Part shown: positions 17,356-25,267 of the stretch, one piece after another
How positions within the stretch are numbered: position 1 is the stretch's first letter
Layout of the letters: each line of letters starts with the position of its first letter
NCBI GenBank assembly: GCA_900110635.1
Contig: FOEK01000001.1
Location: 1 to 64,000 of the forward strand
Direction: 5' to 3'
Origin: Lachnospiraceae bacterium NE2001
Lineage (GTDB): Bacteria > Bacillota > Clostridia > Lachnospirales > Lachnospiraceae
DNA: 64,000 nt
Program-made: the position numbers and the translations under genes
The notes under the pieces: generated by a model
Database searches by the model: none
What the model saw: the letters and a program-made list of their open reading frames with translations, nothing else
What the model was told of the DNA's origin: nothing

Positions 17356-17515
17356 AGTAAATCCCACTAGCTATCAGCTTCACTGGCGATATTGTCAGAT
17401 TATCAAGGTGCTCTACCGTTGAGCTACAGCCGCACGTTATCGCGGCTGGCGGGACTCGAACCCGCAACATCCTGCGTGGAAGGCAAACGAAGTAAATCAA
17501 ACTAGCTGCCAGCTT
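17356..17515. repeat. 25-bp imperfect direct repeats flanking the tRNA-like locus
   Basis: Copies at 17356-17380 and 17491-17515 share 21 of 25 bases (agtaaatc..actagct..cagctt), in the same orientation and exactly 135 bases apart. They bracket the two tRNA-like halves, so the locus looks like one period of a former tandem repeat or the scar of a circular intermediate. Confidence 0.8.
17404..17487 (-). other. Permuted tRNA-Gly-like locus (3' part precedes 5' part)
   Basis: On the minus strand the order is: anticodon arm TTTGC-CTTCCAC-GCAGG (17487-17471, anticodon TCC), variable loop ATGTT, T arm GCGGG-TTCGAGT-CCCGC (17465-17449), 3' acceptor strand CAGCCGC (17448-17442), an 8-base spacer, then 5' acceptor strand GCGGCTG (17433-17427), TA, D arm GCTC-AACGGTA-GAGC (17424-17410), A26 and CCTTG. 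Both acceptor strands pair perfectly over 7 bp, and all arms are intact, but the halves are in reverse order. No CCA is encoded. It may be a circularly permuted tRNA gene, or the remains of two adjacent tRNA-Gly genes after a deletion. Not annotated as a functional tRNA for that reason. Confidence 0.6.
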
Positions 17516-17578
17516 ATATCTATAAATAACACGTTTCCTCTTTTTTGTCAGTATACTGTAAGTTTAATTTCAGATTTT

Positions 17579-18625
17579 TCACAAAAGTTGCAGTTCCCGT
17601 CTACGCTTCGCATCCACCAGGATCCACTCGTCGAGAGTTAGTGGTACATAGTCGGAGAACATGCAGAAGCAGTTGATCATATTGCACGGGATCGGCTCCG
17701 GCTCCTCAACACCCTTGGACAGGACCTTGGTGTTCTTCGTGATATCGATAAACTGATTCACCAGTTTCTCGTCGTGGGTATTGTGCACGTGGCCGTACAG
17801 CATATATGTTATAGGCGTCCCATCTGGCTTCTTTCTATACTGTCCGTTGTAGCAGAAGATCGGGTAATGGGATAAAATGACCCTCCTGCCATTATCGCCT
17901 ATCTCGGCGTACGGACGGATCCACTCAAAGAGTGAGGGATCAAAATCCTTATCCTCCAGATATCTGTCGTGATTACCTATAATGAGGTACTTCTTTCCCG
18001 CAAGCTGCTCCAGCACTTCGTTGGTGGACTTGCCCTTGGCAATGGAGAAATCGCCCAGAATATAAACCTCGTCCTTCTTTGTGACATTTTCATTCCATAT
18101 ACGGATCAGCTCTGGGTTCATCTCGTAATGGTCTTTAAATGGGCGGTGGTCCATCCTCCTGCACAGGCCGTCGTGAAAGAAATGCAGATCGGCGATGTAC
18201 AGCTTTCGGGCAGGAACCTTGGTGCCCTTGAGACTCTTCGAAAGGCGCTTCATATATCCCGCCCCGTAGAGCTCGTCGGGGATCATCTCTTCGGCCCTCT
18301 TCACCCACGTCTTGTCCAGATCATCCATTATATCGATGCCGTACTTTTCCTTCAGGCTCTCGTATCTGCCGCGGCGGATCATCTCGTAGACGTTGATGGC
18401 GTAACGGATGATGGCCGCGTCGTTCTTCGAAAGCACACCTGCCGGTTCGGTGTTCTCCGATGCTTTGGCTGGCTGAGGTTTATCTGGGGAACCCGTTAGT
18501 TTAATGAAGCTTTGGACACGGGTCAGACTTGCCCGGATATCATCCCCCTCCGATAAATCAAGCGCAAGATCAATGAGGGAGCCTACAATATTCAGTTCTT
18601 GTCTATCCAGATTAATCGTTTCCAC
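17579..18625 (-). CDS. Calcineurin-like metallophosphoesterase
   Basis: The frame is open to a GTG at 18679, but the GTG at 18625 (VETINLDRQELN) has AAGGA nine bases upstream and is preferred; about 348 residues. The C-terminal 200 residues are a metallophosphoesterase with all metal ligands: IADLHFFHD, YILGDFSIAKG, IIGNHDRY, ILSHYP and MLYGHVHNTHD. The first 130 residues are a helical extension without recognised fold. The domain belongs to the YfcE/phage-type group of small phosphodiesterases; substrate unknown. It stands alone with short gaps on both sides, GC-rich relative to its surroundings. Confidence 0.85.
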   Translation of the reverse strand: METINLDRQELNIVGSLIDLALDLSEGDDIRASLTRVQSFIKLTGSPDKPQPAKASENTEPAGVLSKNDAAIIRYAINVYEMIRRGRYESLKEKYGIDIMDDLDKTWVKRAEEMIPDELYGAGYMKRLSKSLKGTKVPARKLYIADLHFFHDGLCRRMDHRPFKDHYEMNPELIRIWNENVTKKDEVYILGDFSIAKGKSTNEVLEQLAGKKYLIIGNHDRYLEDKDFDPSLFEWIRPYAEIGDNGRRVILSHYPIFCYNGQYRKKPDGTPITYMLYGHVHNTHDEKLVNQFIDITKNTKVLSKGVEEPEPIPCNMINCFCMFSDYVPLTLDEWILVDAKRRRELQLL

Positions 18626-18758
18626 TTTGTTTATGTCCTTATTGTTTCTTTTGTCACATTTTATATTATGTTTAATCACCTGTCATTCTACCCGTAGTTT
18701 AATCCAGAAAAATCATCCATAATCTACTTAGTATCATTTTACTACTTTCTTATGATAA

Positions 18759-20666
18759 TTATTCTGTATCTTCCGTCTTGTGGGCCATTTCCTTCATATG
18801 ATACATGGCATCGTCGGCCATGCGGAAGCACTCCTCCATACTGAGGTTGCTGTCAGAGGCAACATATACATATCCAATACTGACACTGATATTAAATGGA
18901 AGCTCCTGCTCAGCTATCTGATTCTCGATATCCGCAAACACCTTCTTCTTCAGCTGATTGATATTCTCACAGAGCGCCGCCTCTCCGATGATCACATACT
19001 CATCGCCACCGTATCTCACCGCCTTCCACTCCTTTGGAATTGCCTTCTGCAGCGCATTTGCCGTGATCTTGATAGCCATATCTCCATGAAGATGGCCATA
19101 TTTATCATTTATCTGCTTCATACGGTTTATGTCAGCAACTAATATGATAGCTTTCTTCTTCTCTTTGCGAAGCTCCTCCAGATATGGAATTGCCAGCTTC
19201 TCGTAGCCAAATCGGTTGAGAAGCCCCGTCAGCTCATCGCGCACCGAAACATCCTCAAGCTTTCTGTACATATTCTCAAGCCTGATGTTCTGGCGGCCTC
19301 GGTCAAGGCTTGCACTGATATGACTCACCAGAGAATTCAGGTAAAAGTCCTTGATCACCTTATGATTATTCTTAATTACAAAATAACCCTCGCAATACTG
19401 CCTGTTGTGAAGTGGAATGAAGAGATACATTGCAGTCTCTTCGGAGCTGGCGTTGTAATGTGGCACCAGGTCTCTGGTGTAAATGCTGCCCTGAGGCATA
19501 GCATTTCCATCAATCATACAGAAAACCACATCCATCTTCTCACTGTAGCCTTCAACGAGAAGCTCCTCATCATTCTCCATGGATTTCATAAATGCATGGT
19601 CTACGCAAAGGGCAAAATCGTTACCCTCGTAGGAATGATTCTTTGTCCAGAGATTACCATAGGTTTCATGAAGGTCGCTTATGCTCTCAACCTGTGAGGT
19701 GCATACATCAATATCTATCAAATGCCAGTCAAAGATTGTTCTCTCCAACGGAAGGCTGTAGGTTCTCCTGCCTGCCTCCTTCTGATTCTCTGCATCAGTA
19801 GCACTTATCGGACATCCGCAGCTCTCGCCAGGATCAAATGTGGAATTGTAAATGGTATCTCTCTTATTCGGCGCTCCATTCATAAGGCTGATAAGGTGCT
19901 CGGTGGCCTGATGGCTTCGGGCTGTCCAGCCTCTGTCAACCGACGCGATGGTTGGCGAGAAATAGCTTCCGCTCAGCAGATTGTCAAAGCCTGTTACTAT
20001 AACGTCATCCGGAACCTTGTAGCCTGCGCGATCCAGCGACAGACACACACCCATGGCCATAACGTCATTTGCACAGACAAATGCATCTGGCAGCTTCTCC
20101 AGCCCCTCGATAATATCTGGCATCAGCGCCTGAATGATGTTGAAGCTCCAGCTTCCATCAACCTGCTTCTCAGGATCAACGGTAAGGCCGTGGCTCTCCA
20201 TAACCTCTATGACGGCATTATATCTGTCATTACTATCAGCGTTATCGCTAGGGCCACCAACCCAGAATATATCCTTCACGCCATGCTCTGTAACCAGATG
20301 CTCGACCAGCTCCTTCATACCGTTGATATTCTCGGTCCGGATACAATCTATATCATCCACCAGAGCCTCAAGGCAAACTGCTGGAATCATTTCCTCGATA
20401 ATCTTTTCTCTCAGAATATCCATTTCACCAGCCACATACAGCGTGTTTCCCAGAAGAAGCACTCCATCAAAATCCTTAAGATCCGGCAGGTTCAGGATAT
20501 TCAGCTCGCCCATAAGATTCTCCGGGCTCTTGTCATAGGACGTATAGTCGAGAAACACAAACACATCCATGTTGTGCTCCGACGCCGCATCCTTAATTCC
20601 CTCCAGAACAAAATCCAGATACTCATCATTCCAGCCATTTGTAAATACAGCAATTTTCTTCTTCAT
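18759..20666 (-). CDS. LacI-type sensory domain fused to GGDEF diguanylate cyclase
   Basis: The ATG at 20666 (MKKKIAVFTNGWND, with GGGG upstream) is preferred to 20687; about 635 residues. Residues 1-290 resemble a periplasmic-binding-protein fold of the LacI/GalR type (NDRYNAVIEVME, AFVCANDVMAMGVCL, VTGFDN, SPTIASVDRGW) but with no helix-turn-helix and no signal peptide, so it is a cytosolic ligand sensor. After a linker domain, residues about 465-635 are a GGDEF domain: VRDELTGLLNRFGYE, VADINRMKQINDKYGH and YGGDEYVIIG, with active-site motif GGDEY intact. It should make cyclic di-GMP in response to a small ligand, plausibly a sugar. Confidence 0.88.
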   Translation of the reverse strand: MKKKIAVFTNGWNDEYLDFVLEGIKDAASEHNMDVFVFLDYTSYDKSPENLMGELNILNLPDLKDFDGVLLLGNTLYVAGEMDILREKIIEEMIPAVCLEALVDDIDCIRTENINGMKELVEHLVTEHGVKDIFWVGGPSDNADSNDRYNAVIEVMESHGLTVDPEKQVDGSWSFNIIQALMPDIIEGLEKLPDAFVCANDVMAMGVCLSLDRAGYKVPDDVIVTGFDNLLSGSYFSPTIASVDRGWTARSHQATEHLISLMNGAPNKRDTIYNSTFDPGESCGCPISATDAENQKEAGRRTYSLPLERTIFDWHLIDIDVCTSQVESISDLHETYGNLWTKNHSYEGNDFALCVDHAFMKSMENDEELLVEGYSEKMDVVFCMIDGNAMPQGSIYTRDLVPHYNASSEETAMYLFIPLHNRQYCEGYFVIKNNHKVIKDFYLNSLVSHISASLDRGRQNIRLENMYRKLEDVSVRDELTGLLNRFGYEKLAIPYLEELRKEKKKAIILVADINRMKQINDKYGHLHGDMAIKITANALQKAIPKEWKAVRYGGDEYVIIGEAALCENINQLKKKVFADIENQIAEQELPFNISVSIGYVYVASDSNLSMEECFRMADDAMYHMKEMAHKTEDTE

Positions 20667-20694
20667 ATAATTCAACCCCAAATACATATTTCAC

Positions 20695-20750
20695 AAGACA
20701 GTGGACGGTTCTCTGTCCGTTTTTTAAGACAGAGAACCGTCCCCTGTCTT
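20695..20750. repeat. Palindromic repeat, family B (GGGGACGGTTCTC type)
   Basis: 23-base arms (20695-20717 and 20728-20750) with one mismatch around a 10-base loop. The right arm encodes the last residues of the shikimate kinase gene. It belongs to the same family as the elements at 21253, 45112, 48686 and 61798. Confidence 0.85.
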
Positions 20751-21236
20751 CATTATTATAGCCTGAACGGTTCCCTCGATATCCAGACCCTCCTCCGATA
20801 TCATTTCATCCGCATACTTCTTGTAGAGAACAGCCCGCTCGTCGTAAAGCTCCTTCTTCGTCTGGCCGGGCTTCAGCACCACGCCTCGCTGCTTCACGTG
20901 ATGAAGCCTCTGCTCCAGGGTCTCATAATCAATCTCCAAGTAGATAACCTGGCTGATTTCCTTCAAATGTTTCATGGCCTCTTCACCATAGACAACGCTT
21001 CCGCCCGTGGCGATAACGGTGTTCTCAGCCTCGACCTGCGAACACACCTGGTTCTCTATCCCGAGAAAACCCTCCAGGCCATCCTCTTCTATGATATCTG
21101 CCAGGCGCTTTCCCGCCGTCCTCTGAATGATCAGATCCGTATCAACGAAGTCCATGCCCAGCACCTTCGCCAGGATGACTCCCACTGTACTCTTGCCTGA
21201 AGTCGGCATACCAATTAATGTTATATTCTTACCCAT
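20724..21236 (-). CDS. Shikimate kinase family protein
   Basis: A 170-residue P-loop kinase: Walker A GMPTSGKST (residues 9-17), the shikimate-binding DTDLIIQ, the LID-region arginine in RLHHVKQRGVVLKPG, ATGGSVVY and YDERAVLYKKYAD. All positions match AroK/AroL-type enzymes that phosphorylate shikimate at O-3 in aromatic amino acid synthesis, though the lower similarity around the shikimate site and the absence of other aro genes leave room for a related kinase. The C-terminus KTGDGSLS is encoded by a family B palindrome, suggesting the native end was replaced by repeat insertion. Confidence 0.8.
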   Translation of the reverse strand: MGKNITLIGMPTSGKSTVGVILAKVLGMDFVDTDLIIQRTAGKRLADIIEEDGLEGFLGIENQVCSQVEAENTVIATGGSVVYGEEAMKHLKEISQVIYLEIDYETLEQRLHHVKQRGVVLKPGQTKKELYDERAVLYKKYADEMISEEGLDIEGTVQAIIMKTGDGSLS

Positions 21237-21252
21237 ATATCCTCTCTTTCTC

Positions 21253-21310
21253 CAAGACAGGGGACGGTTCTCTGTCTTATTTTTCGGACGGAGAACCGTC
21301 CCCTGTCTTG
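21253..21310. repeat. Palindromic repeat, family B, perfect 20-bp arms
   Basis: caagacaggggacggttctc (21253-21272) pairs perfectly with 21291-21310 around an 18-base loop. It lies between the shikimate kinase and membrane protein genes, and its right arm encodes the C-terminus of the membrane protein. Confidence 0.9.
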
Positions 21311-22014
21311 AGCCTGTTTAGGAAGCGGAGCAGGCACGCTATGCCCCAGTCCATCAATACAATAAACCCGAAGATTACGAAGCCAACGGTCCATCCCCAG
21401 TTGAGGAAGCCGTACCAGTCGTTGGTTTCAGGCCAGACGCCAATACCATTTATCAGGATATTTACCATATATCCGATTCCGTATAGGAGGGCCAGTGATG
21501 CCGATATGAATGTATACCTGAACGGAATCCTTTTTTTCCTATCGGCTGCTTTCTTTTTTCTGATATTTTCCTTGGGGTTATCCTGAGACTCGATAGCAGC
21601 TTTGTTATTGACCACAGTATCCGAGGTGTCCAGCAGGACGAACTCCAGCATCGCGGTAAGCGGCAGGATCAGGTGAAACCACAGATTTCCGCCCTCGTAG
21701 AGGTTGAGGTCTGGATACAGTGGCGCGAGAAATGCCGCGATTATGAGAAATGTCAGCCCAACTGATGAAGCCGCCATTAGCTTCGGTAGCACTGGAAATG
21801 TTTTCTTCATTGCAAAGAAGACGAGCCACACCAAGGAAACTACGCCTGCGAAAACATTTGACAGCACAGTAAAATACTTAAAGTTCTCAATACCCGTGGA
21901 GGTCAGGCCCGAACCTTCGCCAGTGAAGGTTACCATTTTATATATTCCAATACAGGCGAAAACTACTATCAATATATTCAGTATCAGTGTTATCACTGTT
22001 CTTATATTCTTCAC
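21277..22014 (-). CDS. Six-helix membrane protein (Pr6Pr-like)
   Basis: The frame is open to 22074, but that N-terminus lies inside a palindrome; the GTG at 22014 (VKNIRTVITLILNIL) with GGAGG seven bases upstream is preferred, giving 245 residues. There are six hydrophobic segments, with FKYFTVLSNVFAGVVSLVW, NLWFHLILPLTAMLEFVLLD and YGFLNWGWTVGF, the pattern of Pr6Pr-like integral membrane proteins of unknown function (conserved His in the fourth helix region). A charged cytoplasmic loop (DNPKENIRKKKAADRKKR) follows the fourth helix. The C-terminal KTGDGSPSEK is encoded by a family B palindrome. Confidence 0.7.
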   Translation of the reverse strand: MKNIRTVITLILNILIVVFACIGIYKMVTFTGEGSGLTSTGIENFKYFTVLSNVFAGVVSLVWLVFFAMKKTFPVLPKLMAASSVGLTFLIIAAFLAPLYPDLNLYEGGNLWFHLILPLTAMLEFVLLDTSDTVVNNKAAIESQDNPKENIRKKKAADRKKRIPFRYTFISASLALLYGIGYMVNILINGIGVWPETNDWYGFLNWGWTVGFVIFGFIVLMDWGIACLLRFLNRLKTGDGSPSEK

Positions 22015-22031
22015 CGCATACCTCCAAAAAA

Positions 22032-22075
22032 AATGTGGCAAAGCGCGTGGGGATTGTCTCGCGCTTTGCCACATT
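22032..22075. repeat. Palindromic repeat, family E (AATGTGGC type)
   Basis: aatgtggcaaagcgcg (22032-22047) and its perfect complement (22060-22075) form a 16-bp stem. A relative is at 48744-48778. In both places a family A palindrome lies within 15 bases. Confidence 0.85.
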
Positions 22076-22086
22076 ATACCACAAAT

Positions 22087-22115
22087 GTTGTCACCTGTTA
22101 CGCCCCCGTGACAAC
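22087..22115. repeat. Palindromic repeat, family A (GTTGTCAC...GTGACAAC)
   Basis: gttgtcac (22087-22094) and gtgacaac (22108-22115) around a 13-base centre ctgttacgccccc. It sits between the M56-M23 gene end and the family E palindrome; the same centre recurs at 48711. Confidence 0.8.
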
Positions 22116-22117
22116 TT

Positions 22118-24103
22118 TTACTCTGTCATAATTAGGATTGGGGGTTCTTGTTCTCCGGTTTCGTTGTATAGCTCCAGGTGGAGGTGCGGGCCGGTTGACT
22201 GTCCTGTGTTTCCAACCGCTCCAACAACATCGCCTGAATTAACCTTGTCGCCTTTGGCTACAACTACTTTTTCCTGCAGGTGTGAGTATTTCACCTTCCA
22301 GCCGTCTTCGTTGGTGATAATGATATACTCGCCTTCAGTATCATCAAAACCTACTTCTTCCACTGTTCCGTCAAATACGCTCACTACGTCTGTTCCGTCT
22401 GCAGCGGCGATATCAGTGCCCTGGTGGTTATCATCCAGGGTTCGTGTGATATTTCCATTTCCTGATATTGGCCAGATTATCTCTTTAGTCGCATCATCGC
22501 GGGTACTGAGTTTTACAATATTTGCTTCAGATCCGTTTGATGTATCGTGGGTTTCTTGCACATAATTGGCTGCATCTTCTTCGGTATAAACGTATACCTT
22601 TTCATCGCTGTCACTATTCACGTCAGCGTATAGAACAACAGCATTTTCCTCTCTTTCTGGCGATACATCGACAGCCGTCAGATTGGCATTAATCTCACCC
22701 TTTTCGTCTATAGTATAAGCATCACAACCATTTGTTACATCTATGTACAGAGTTAGATTTCCTTTCTGCAAGCCCTCCGTCGTGGCATCATTAAGGTTTA
22801 TCGTATGTACAGCGCCATCTTTGTCATTTAGCTTAAGCACATATACTGTACCATTCTCATCGCTGGCGTTGACACTCGCTATATAATATTCATTCGTTAC
22901 GTCGTCGCCATCAACCAGCTTAACTTCTATCTTTTTAGCTGAAGCCACTTCTTCGCCGGAATCATCTGTAGTCTTTACAACCTTATCTGTATCCTCCGCG
23001 TTTTCATCTACGTCAGAGGCAGTTTCTTCTGAAACAGCAGTGCTCTCTTCTGTGAAATGTTCCTCGGACACCTGACTTTCGAGAGTATCCTCCTGCTTAT
23101 CTTTGGTTTTCGGATATGTCAGGAAGCAGATTCCAAGAACAACGCACACAAGCGCCGCTGCTGCGATAATGATCTTCTTTCCTTTTTTCATTTTAAGCAC
23201 GTTTTTAACCCTTTCATTTATGCCAACCTCGCCAAATGCTACTGGGCACGCCTTGATATAACTCTTAGGAATGCTTAGGTTCAGCAGCGCCTGGGAGTAG
23301 TCCTTTTTCTTATCATAACCTATTTTCTTAATTACCTTCTCATCACAAGCCAGCTCGATGTCCCTGCAGAGCAGGATGTAAGCAAGCCAAACCAGCGGAT
23401 TGAACCAATACACTGCTGTGATGATGAATCCCAAAGGTTTTACAAGATGGTCGCGTCTGGCAAGATGCGCCCTCTCGTGATTGATCGACATATAGAGTTC
23501 ATTTACACTGAGTCCATAAGGGATATAAATCTTTGGACTGATGATACCAAGCACAAATGCTGTCTCAGTTCTTTCTGACTGATAAATGTTATCGCGAAGA
23601 AGCACTGCGTCAGCCACCAGCCTCCTTAGTCTTACGTATGCCACAATTGCGTAGGTAAGTACTGCCAGCACGCCTATGATCCATACGATTGAGAAGATAA
23701 ACATCCAGTCGATGGATGGGGATAAAGCGCCTGTATTGCTGGTTTTGCCTGTCTCGGTTACCACTTGGTTGATGCCAGCGTTGTCAGCACCCTGCAACTC
23801 GCTGCCTGCTGTCCCAGCATTCTGGGTCTCGCCGCTAGTTGTCCCAATATTCTGGGTCTCGCCACTTGCTATATCATATGAAGAAGCCTCAGATGTTGCA
23901 GTCACGTACTCCCTTGCCGGAAGCAGACTGAATGGGCTTTCTATGGCAAATGGAATCGCCAGCCTCACTGCAACGAGAAGCCACATCAGGCATCTTATGT
24001 ACTTCGGCATATTTCTAAAAAGAAGGCGCACTAATACGCAGACCACAATAAGTATGCCGGCCGATATGCTGATATTCAGTATTCCTGCAAATAATTCCTT
24101 CAT
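22118..24103 (-). CDS. BlaR1-like M56 peptidase fused to an M23 peptidase domain
   Basis: A 661-residue membrane protein. The N-terminal 300 residues are the M56/BlaR1 unit: hydrophobic helices at 10-30, 36-52 and 133-157, the zinc motif HERAH (209-213) with flanking NELYMSIN and ARRDHLVKP, then a helix with YWFNPLVWLAYILLCRDIE and the third ligand motif ELACDEKV. After another membrane segment near 325 comes an acidic linker and a putatively extracellular region ending in an M23 (LytM) domain: HQGTDIAAADGTDV, HLQEKV and TGPHLHLELY. The zinc ligands of both domains look present. With BlaI just upstream it should be a sensor-protease that inactivates the repressor; M23 replaces the penicillin-binding sensor of BlaR1 and may bind or cut peptidoglycan. 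Confidence 0.88.
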   Translation of the reverse strand: MKELFAGILNISISAGILIVVCVLVRLLFRNMPKYIRCLMWLLVAVRLAIPFAIESPFSLLPAREYVTATSEASSYDIASGETQNIGTTSGETQNAGTAGSELQGADNAGINQVVTETGKTSNTGALSPSIDWMFIFSIVWIIGVLAVLTYAIVAYVRLRRLVADAVLLRDNIYQSERTETAFVLGIISPKIYIPYGLSVNELYMSINHERAHLARRDHLVKPLGFIITAVYWFNPLVWLAYILLCRDIELACDEKVIKKIGYDKKKDYSQALLNLSIPKSYIKACPVAFGEVGINERVKNVLKMKKGKKIIIAAAALVCVVLGICFLTYPKTKDKQEDTLESQVSEEHFTEESTAVSEETASDVDENAEDTDKVVKTTDDSGEEVASAKKIEVKLVDGDDVTNEYYIASVNASDENGTVYVLKLNDKDGAVHTINLNDATTEGLQKGNLTLYIDVTNGCDAYTIDEKGEINANLTAVDVSPEREENAVVLYADVNSDSDEKVYVYTEEDAANYVQETHDTSNGSEANIVKLSTRDDATKEIIWPISGNGNITRTLDDNHQGTDIAAADGTDVVSVFDGTVEEVGFDDTEGEYIIITNEDGWKVKYSHLQEKVVVAKGDKVNSGDVVGAVGNTGQSTGPHLHLELYNETGEQEPPILIMTE

Positions 24104-24163
24104 TTTCTATCTTTTTCCAGTCTCATTTCACTTCAAAGAATCCTTTTTGTCGGAATCCTTTGA

Positions 24164-24523
24164 TCACTCTTTGAACTCGTCAATCATCTTCTGTATCTCG
24201 TCGATTTCACTCTTGCTGAGCTTTCTGCCGCGAGTGAAGGCCGCAAGGAACTGAGGAACATTTCCATCAAATGTCTTCTCCACCACCTCGTCAACCTCAG
24301 CAGCCTGAACCTCCTCCTTGGTAACAAGGGAAGTGATCACTGCATTTTCACTCTTGATCACGCCCCTCTCGGTGAGTCGCTTGATCACAGTGTAGGTTGT
24401 CGCCTTCTTCCATCCAAGCTCGGCTTCGCAAAGCTTCGCCAACTCGGTACTCTTGATGGGCTCGTGCTCCCAGAGGATCAGGCAGAACCTATATTCACTT
24501 TCAAAAACCTTTGGTGTGTTCAT
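24164..24523 (-). CDS. BlaI/MecI/CopY-family repressor
   Basis: The ATG at 24523 (MNTPKVFESEYRFC) has GAGG eight bases before it and is preferred over 24544; 119 residues. A winged helix with EYRFCLILWEHEPIKSTELA and GWKKATTYTVIKRLTERGVI, followed by the C-terminal dimerisation helix, matches the BlaI/MecI family. These dimers repress their own operon and dissociate after cleavage by the M56 partner. It is 60 bases upstream of the M56-M23 gene on the same strand, the usual order for such pairs. Confidence 0.92.
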   Translation of the reverse strand: MNTPKVFESEYRFCLILWEHEPIKSTELAKLCEAELGWKKATTYTVIKRLTERGVIKSENAVITSLVTKEEVQAAEVDEVVEKTFDGNVPQFLAAFTRGRKLSKSEIDEIQKMIDEFKE

Positions 24524-24604
24524 TGTATACCTCGTTTGTTTCAAGATTGTTTCATATAAAATGTTTTTGATCTCATTTGCAAGATGAAATCAAGATGTGC
24601 ACAT
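24524..24604. promoter_or_regulatory. Upstream region of the BlaI/M56 operon
   Basis: 81 bases between the BlaI start and the terminator at 24605; AT-rich with TTTATATGAAAC and CTTGAAACAAAC. A BlaI dimer site and the operon promoter should be here, but I see no clear TACAnnTGTA-like dyad. Confidence 0.3.
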
Positions 24605-24656
24605 AAAAAGTCGAACGCGTTAGACCTTTCTTGATTTGAAGTCTAACACGTTCGAC
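24605..24656 (-). terminator. Terminator of the small membrane protein operon
   Basis: Arms gtcgaacgcgttagac (24610-24625) and 24641-24656 pair over 16 bp with one mismatch, followed in minus direction by five T (24605-24609). Confidence 0.85.
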
Positions 24657-24712
24657 CAATCCTGTCAAATATTTTTTTAACCTGCTACATAATTTTTTTC
24701 GAATTTTTTTTA

Positions 24713-24949
24713 TTATGTATTTTTGTATTTTTTAACTGTTCTCGCTATGGCTACCACGACACCTAATAACCATACAAGCAAGCCTATCCGTTCCCCAATA
24801 ATTACTGGATCAAGATCATTTATTCCAAATATCTTTCCACTTATAGTAAGAACCGCAATACTGAACGTTATTGAAGCAATAAGTCCAAGTGTACTAAGTA
24901 CCAACGCTCTGACAGTCTGTTTTCCTGTTATAACCTTCTTATCTTCCAT
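24713..24949 (-). CDS. Small two-helix membrane protein
   Basis: A 78-residue protein: a short polar N-terminus (MEDKKVITGKQTVRA), a first hydrophobic helix (LVLSTLGLIASITFSIAVL), a second (IGLLVWLLGVVVAIA), and a basic tail. AAGATATGG-type spacing from a modest ribosome binding site (AAAAGATAT). It lies 25 bases after the 24975 gene in an operon with a strong terminator. The beginning resembles that of the protein at 1079-1327. Function unknown. Confidence 0.65.
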   Translation of the reverse strand: MEDKKVITGKQTVRALVLSTLGLIASITFSIAVLTISGKIFGINDLDPVIIGERIGLLVWLLGVVVAIARTVKKYKNT

Positions 24950-24974
24950 ATCTTTTTTCCTTCACCTTTCATTC

Positions 24975-25217
24975 TTAAGAAATCACTTCAACCTTTGCTG
25001 CTTCGTTTTCAGCTTTCTTATTCTTTCCAATTGCAAATACTGCACCTGCTACGCTGCATCCGCATCCAGAAACAATCAGAGCTACGATAATGCTTCTAAG
25101 TGTCCAGTCTCTCATAATTGGTGTAATGATCATTAGCTCCCACATAATTCCTACTGCAAAACCTGCGATCATTCCCTTAACGATTTCCATCTTGTTAACC
25201 TTCTTTGTATTCTCCAT
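24975..25217 (-). CDS. Small two-helix membrane protein
   Basis: The ATG at 25217 (MENTKKVNKMEIVKG) has GAGG nine bases upstream and is preferred over 25232; 80 residues. Two hydrophobic helices (GMIAGFAVGIMWELMII and IIVALIVSGCGCSVAGAVFAIG) are joined by a basic loop, and the tail is charged (KNKKAENEAAKVEVIS). First gene of the operon driven by the promoter at 25268-25295, whose sequence is shared with the unit at 1079. Function unknown. Confidence 0.65.
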   Translation of the reverse strand: MENTKKVNKMEIVKGMIAGFAVGIMWELMIITPIMRDWTLRSIIVALIVSGCGCSVAGAVFAIGKNKKAENEAAKVEVIS

Positions 25218-25267
25218 TTTTACCATCCTCATTTCTTTTATTATTTGCGATTTGTTCGCTTAGATTT

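Noticed and set aside
17404-17487. Ordinary functional tRNA gene
   Set aside because: The arms are present but in the wrong order, no CCA follows, and no continuous cloverleaf can be drawn without permutation.
19722-21200. Plus-strand open frame of 492 codons
   Set aside because: It is antisense to the GGDEF protein and shikimate kinase genes, both of which have clear motifs; its composition (His/Leu/Ile-rich) is typical of a shadow frame and it crosses a palindromic repeat.
22032-22075. Terminator for the membrane protein or M56-M23 gene
   Set aside because: It lies upstream of the membrane protein, has no T-tract on either side, and recurs elsewhere, so it is treated as a repeat.
22118-24523. 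Beta-lactam resistance (blaR1-blaI) locus
   Set aside because: The sensor domain is an M23 peptidase, not a penicillin-binding domain, and no beta-lactamase or mecA-like gene is adjacent.
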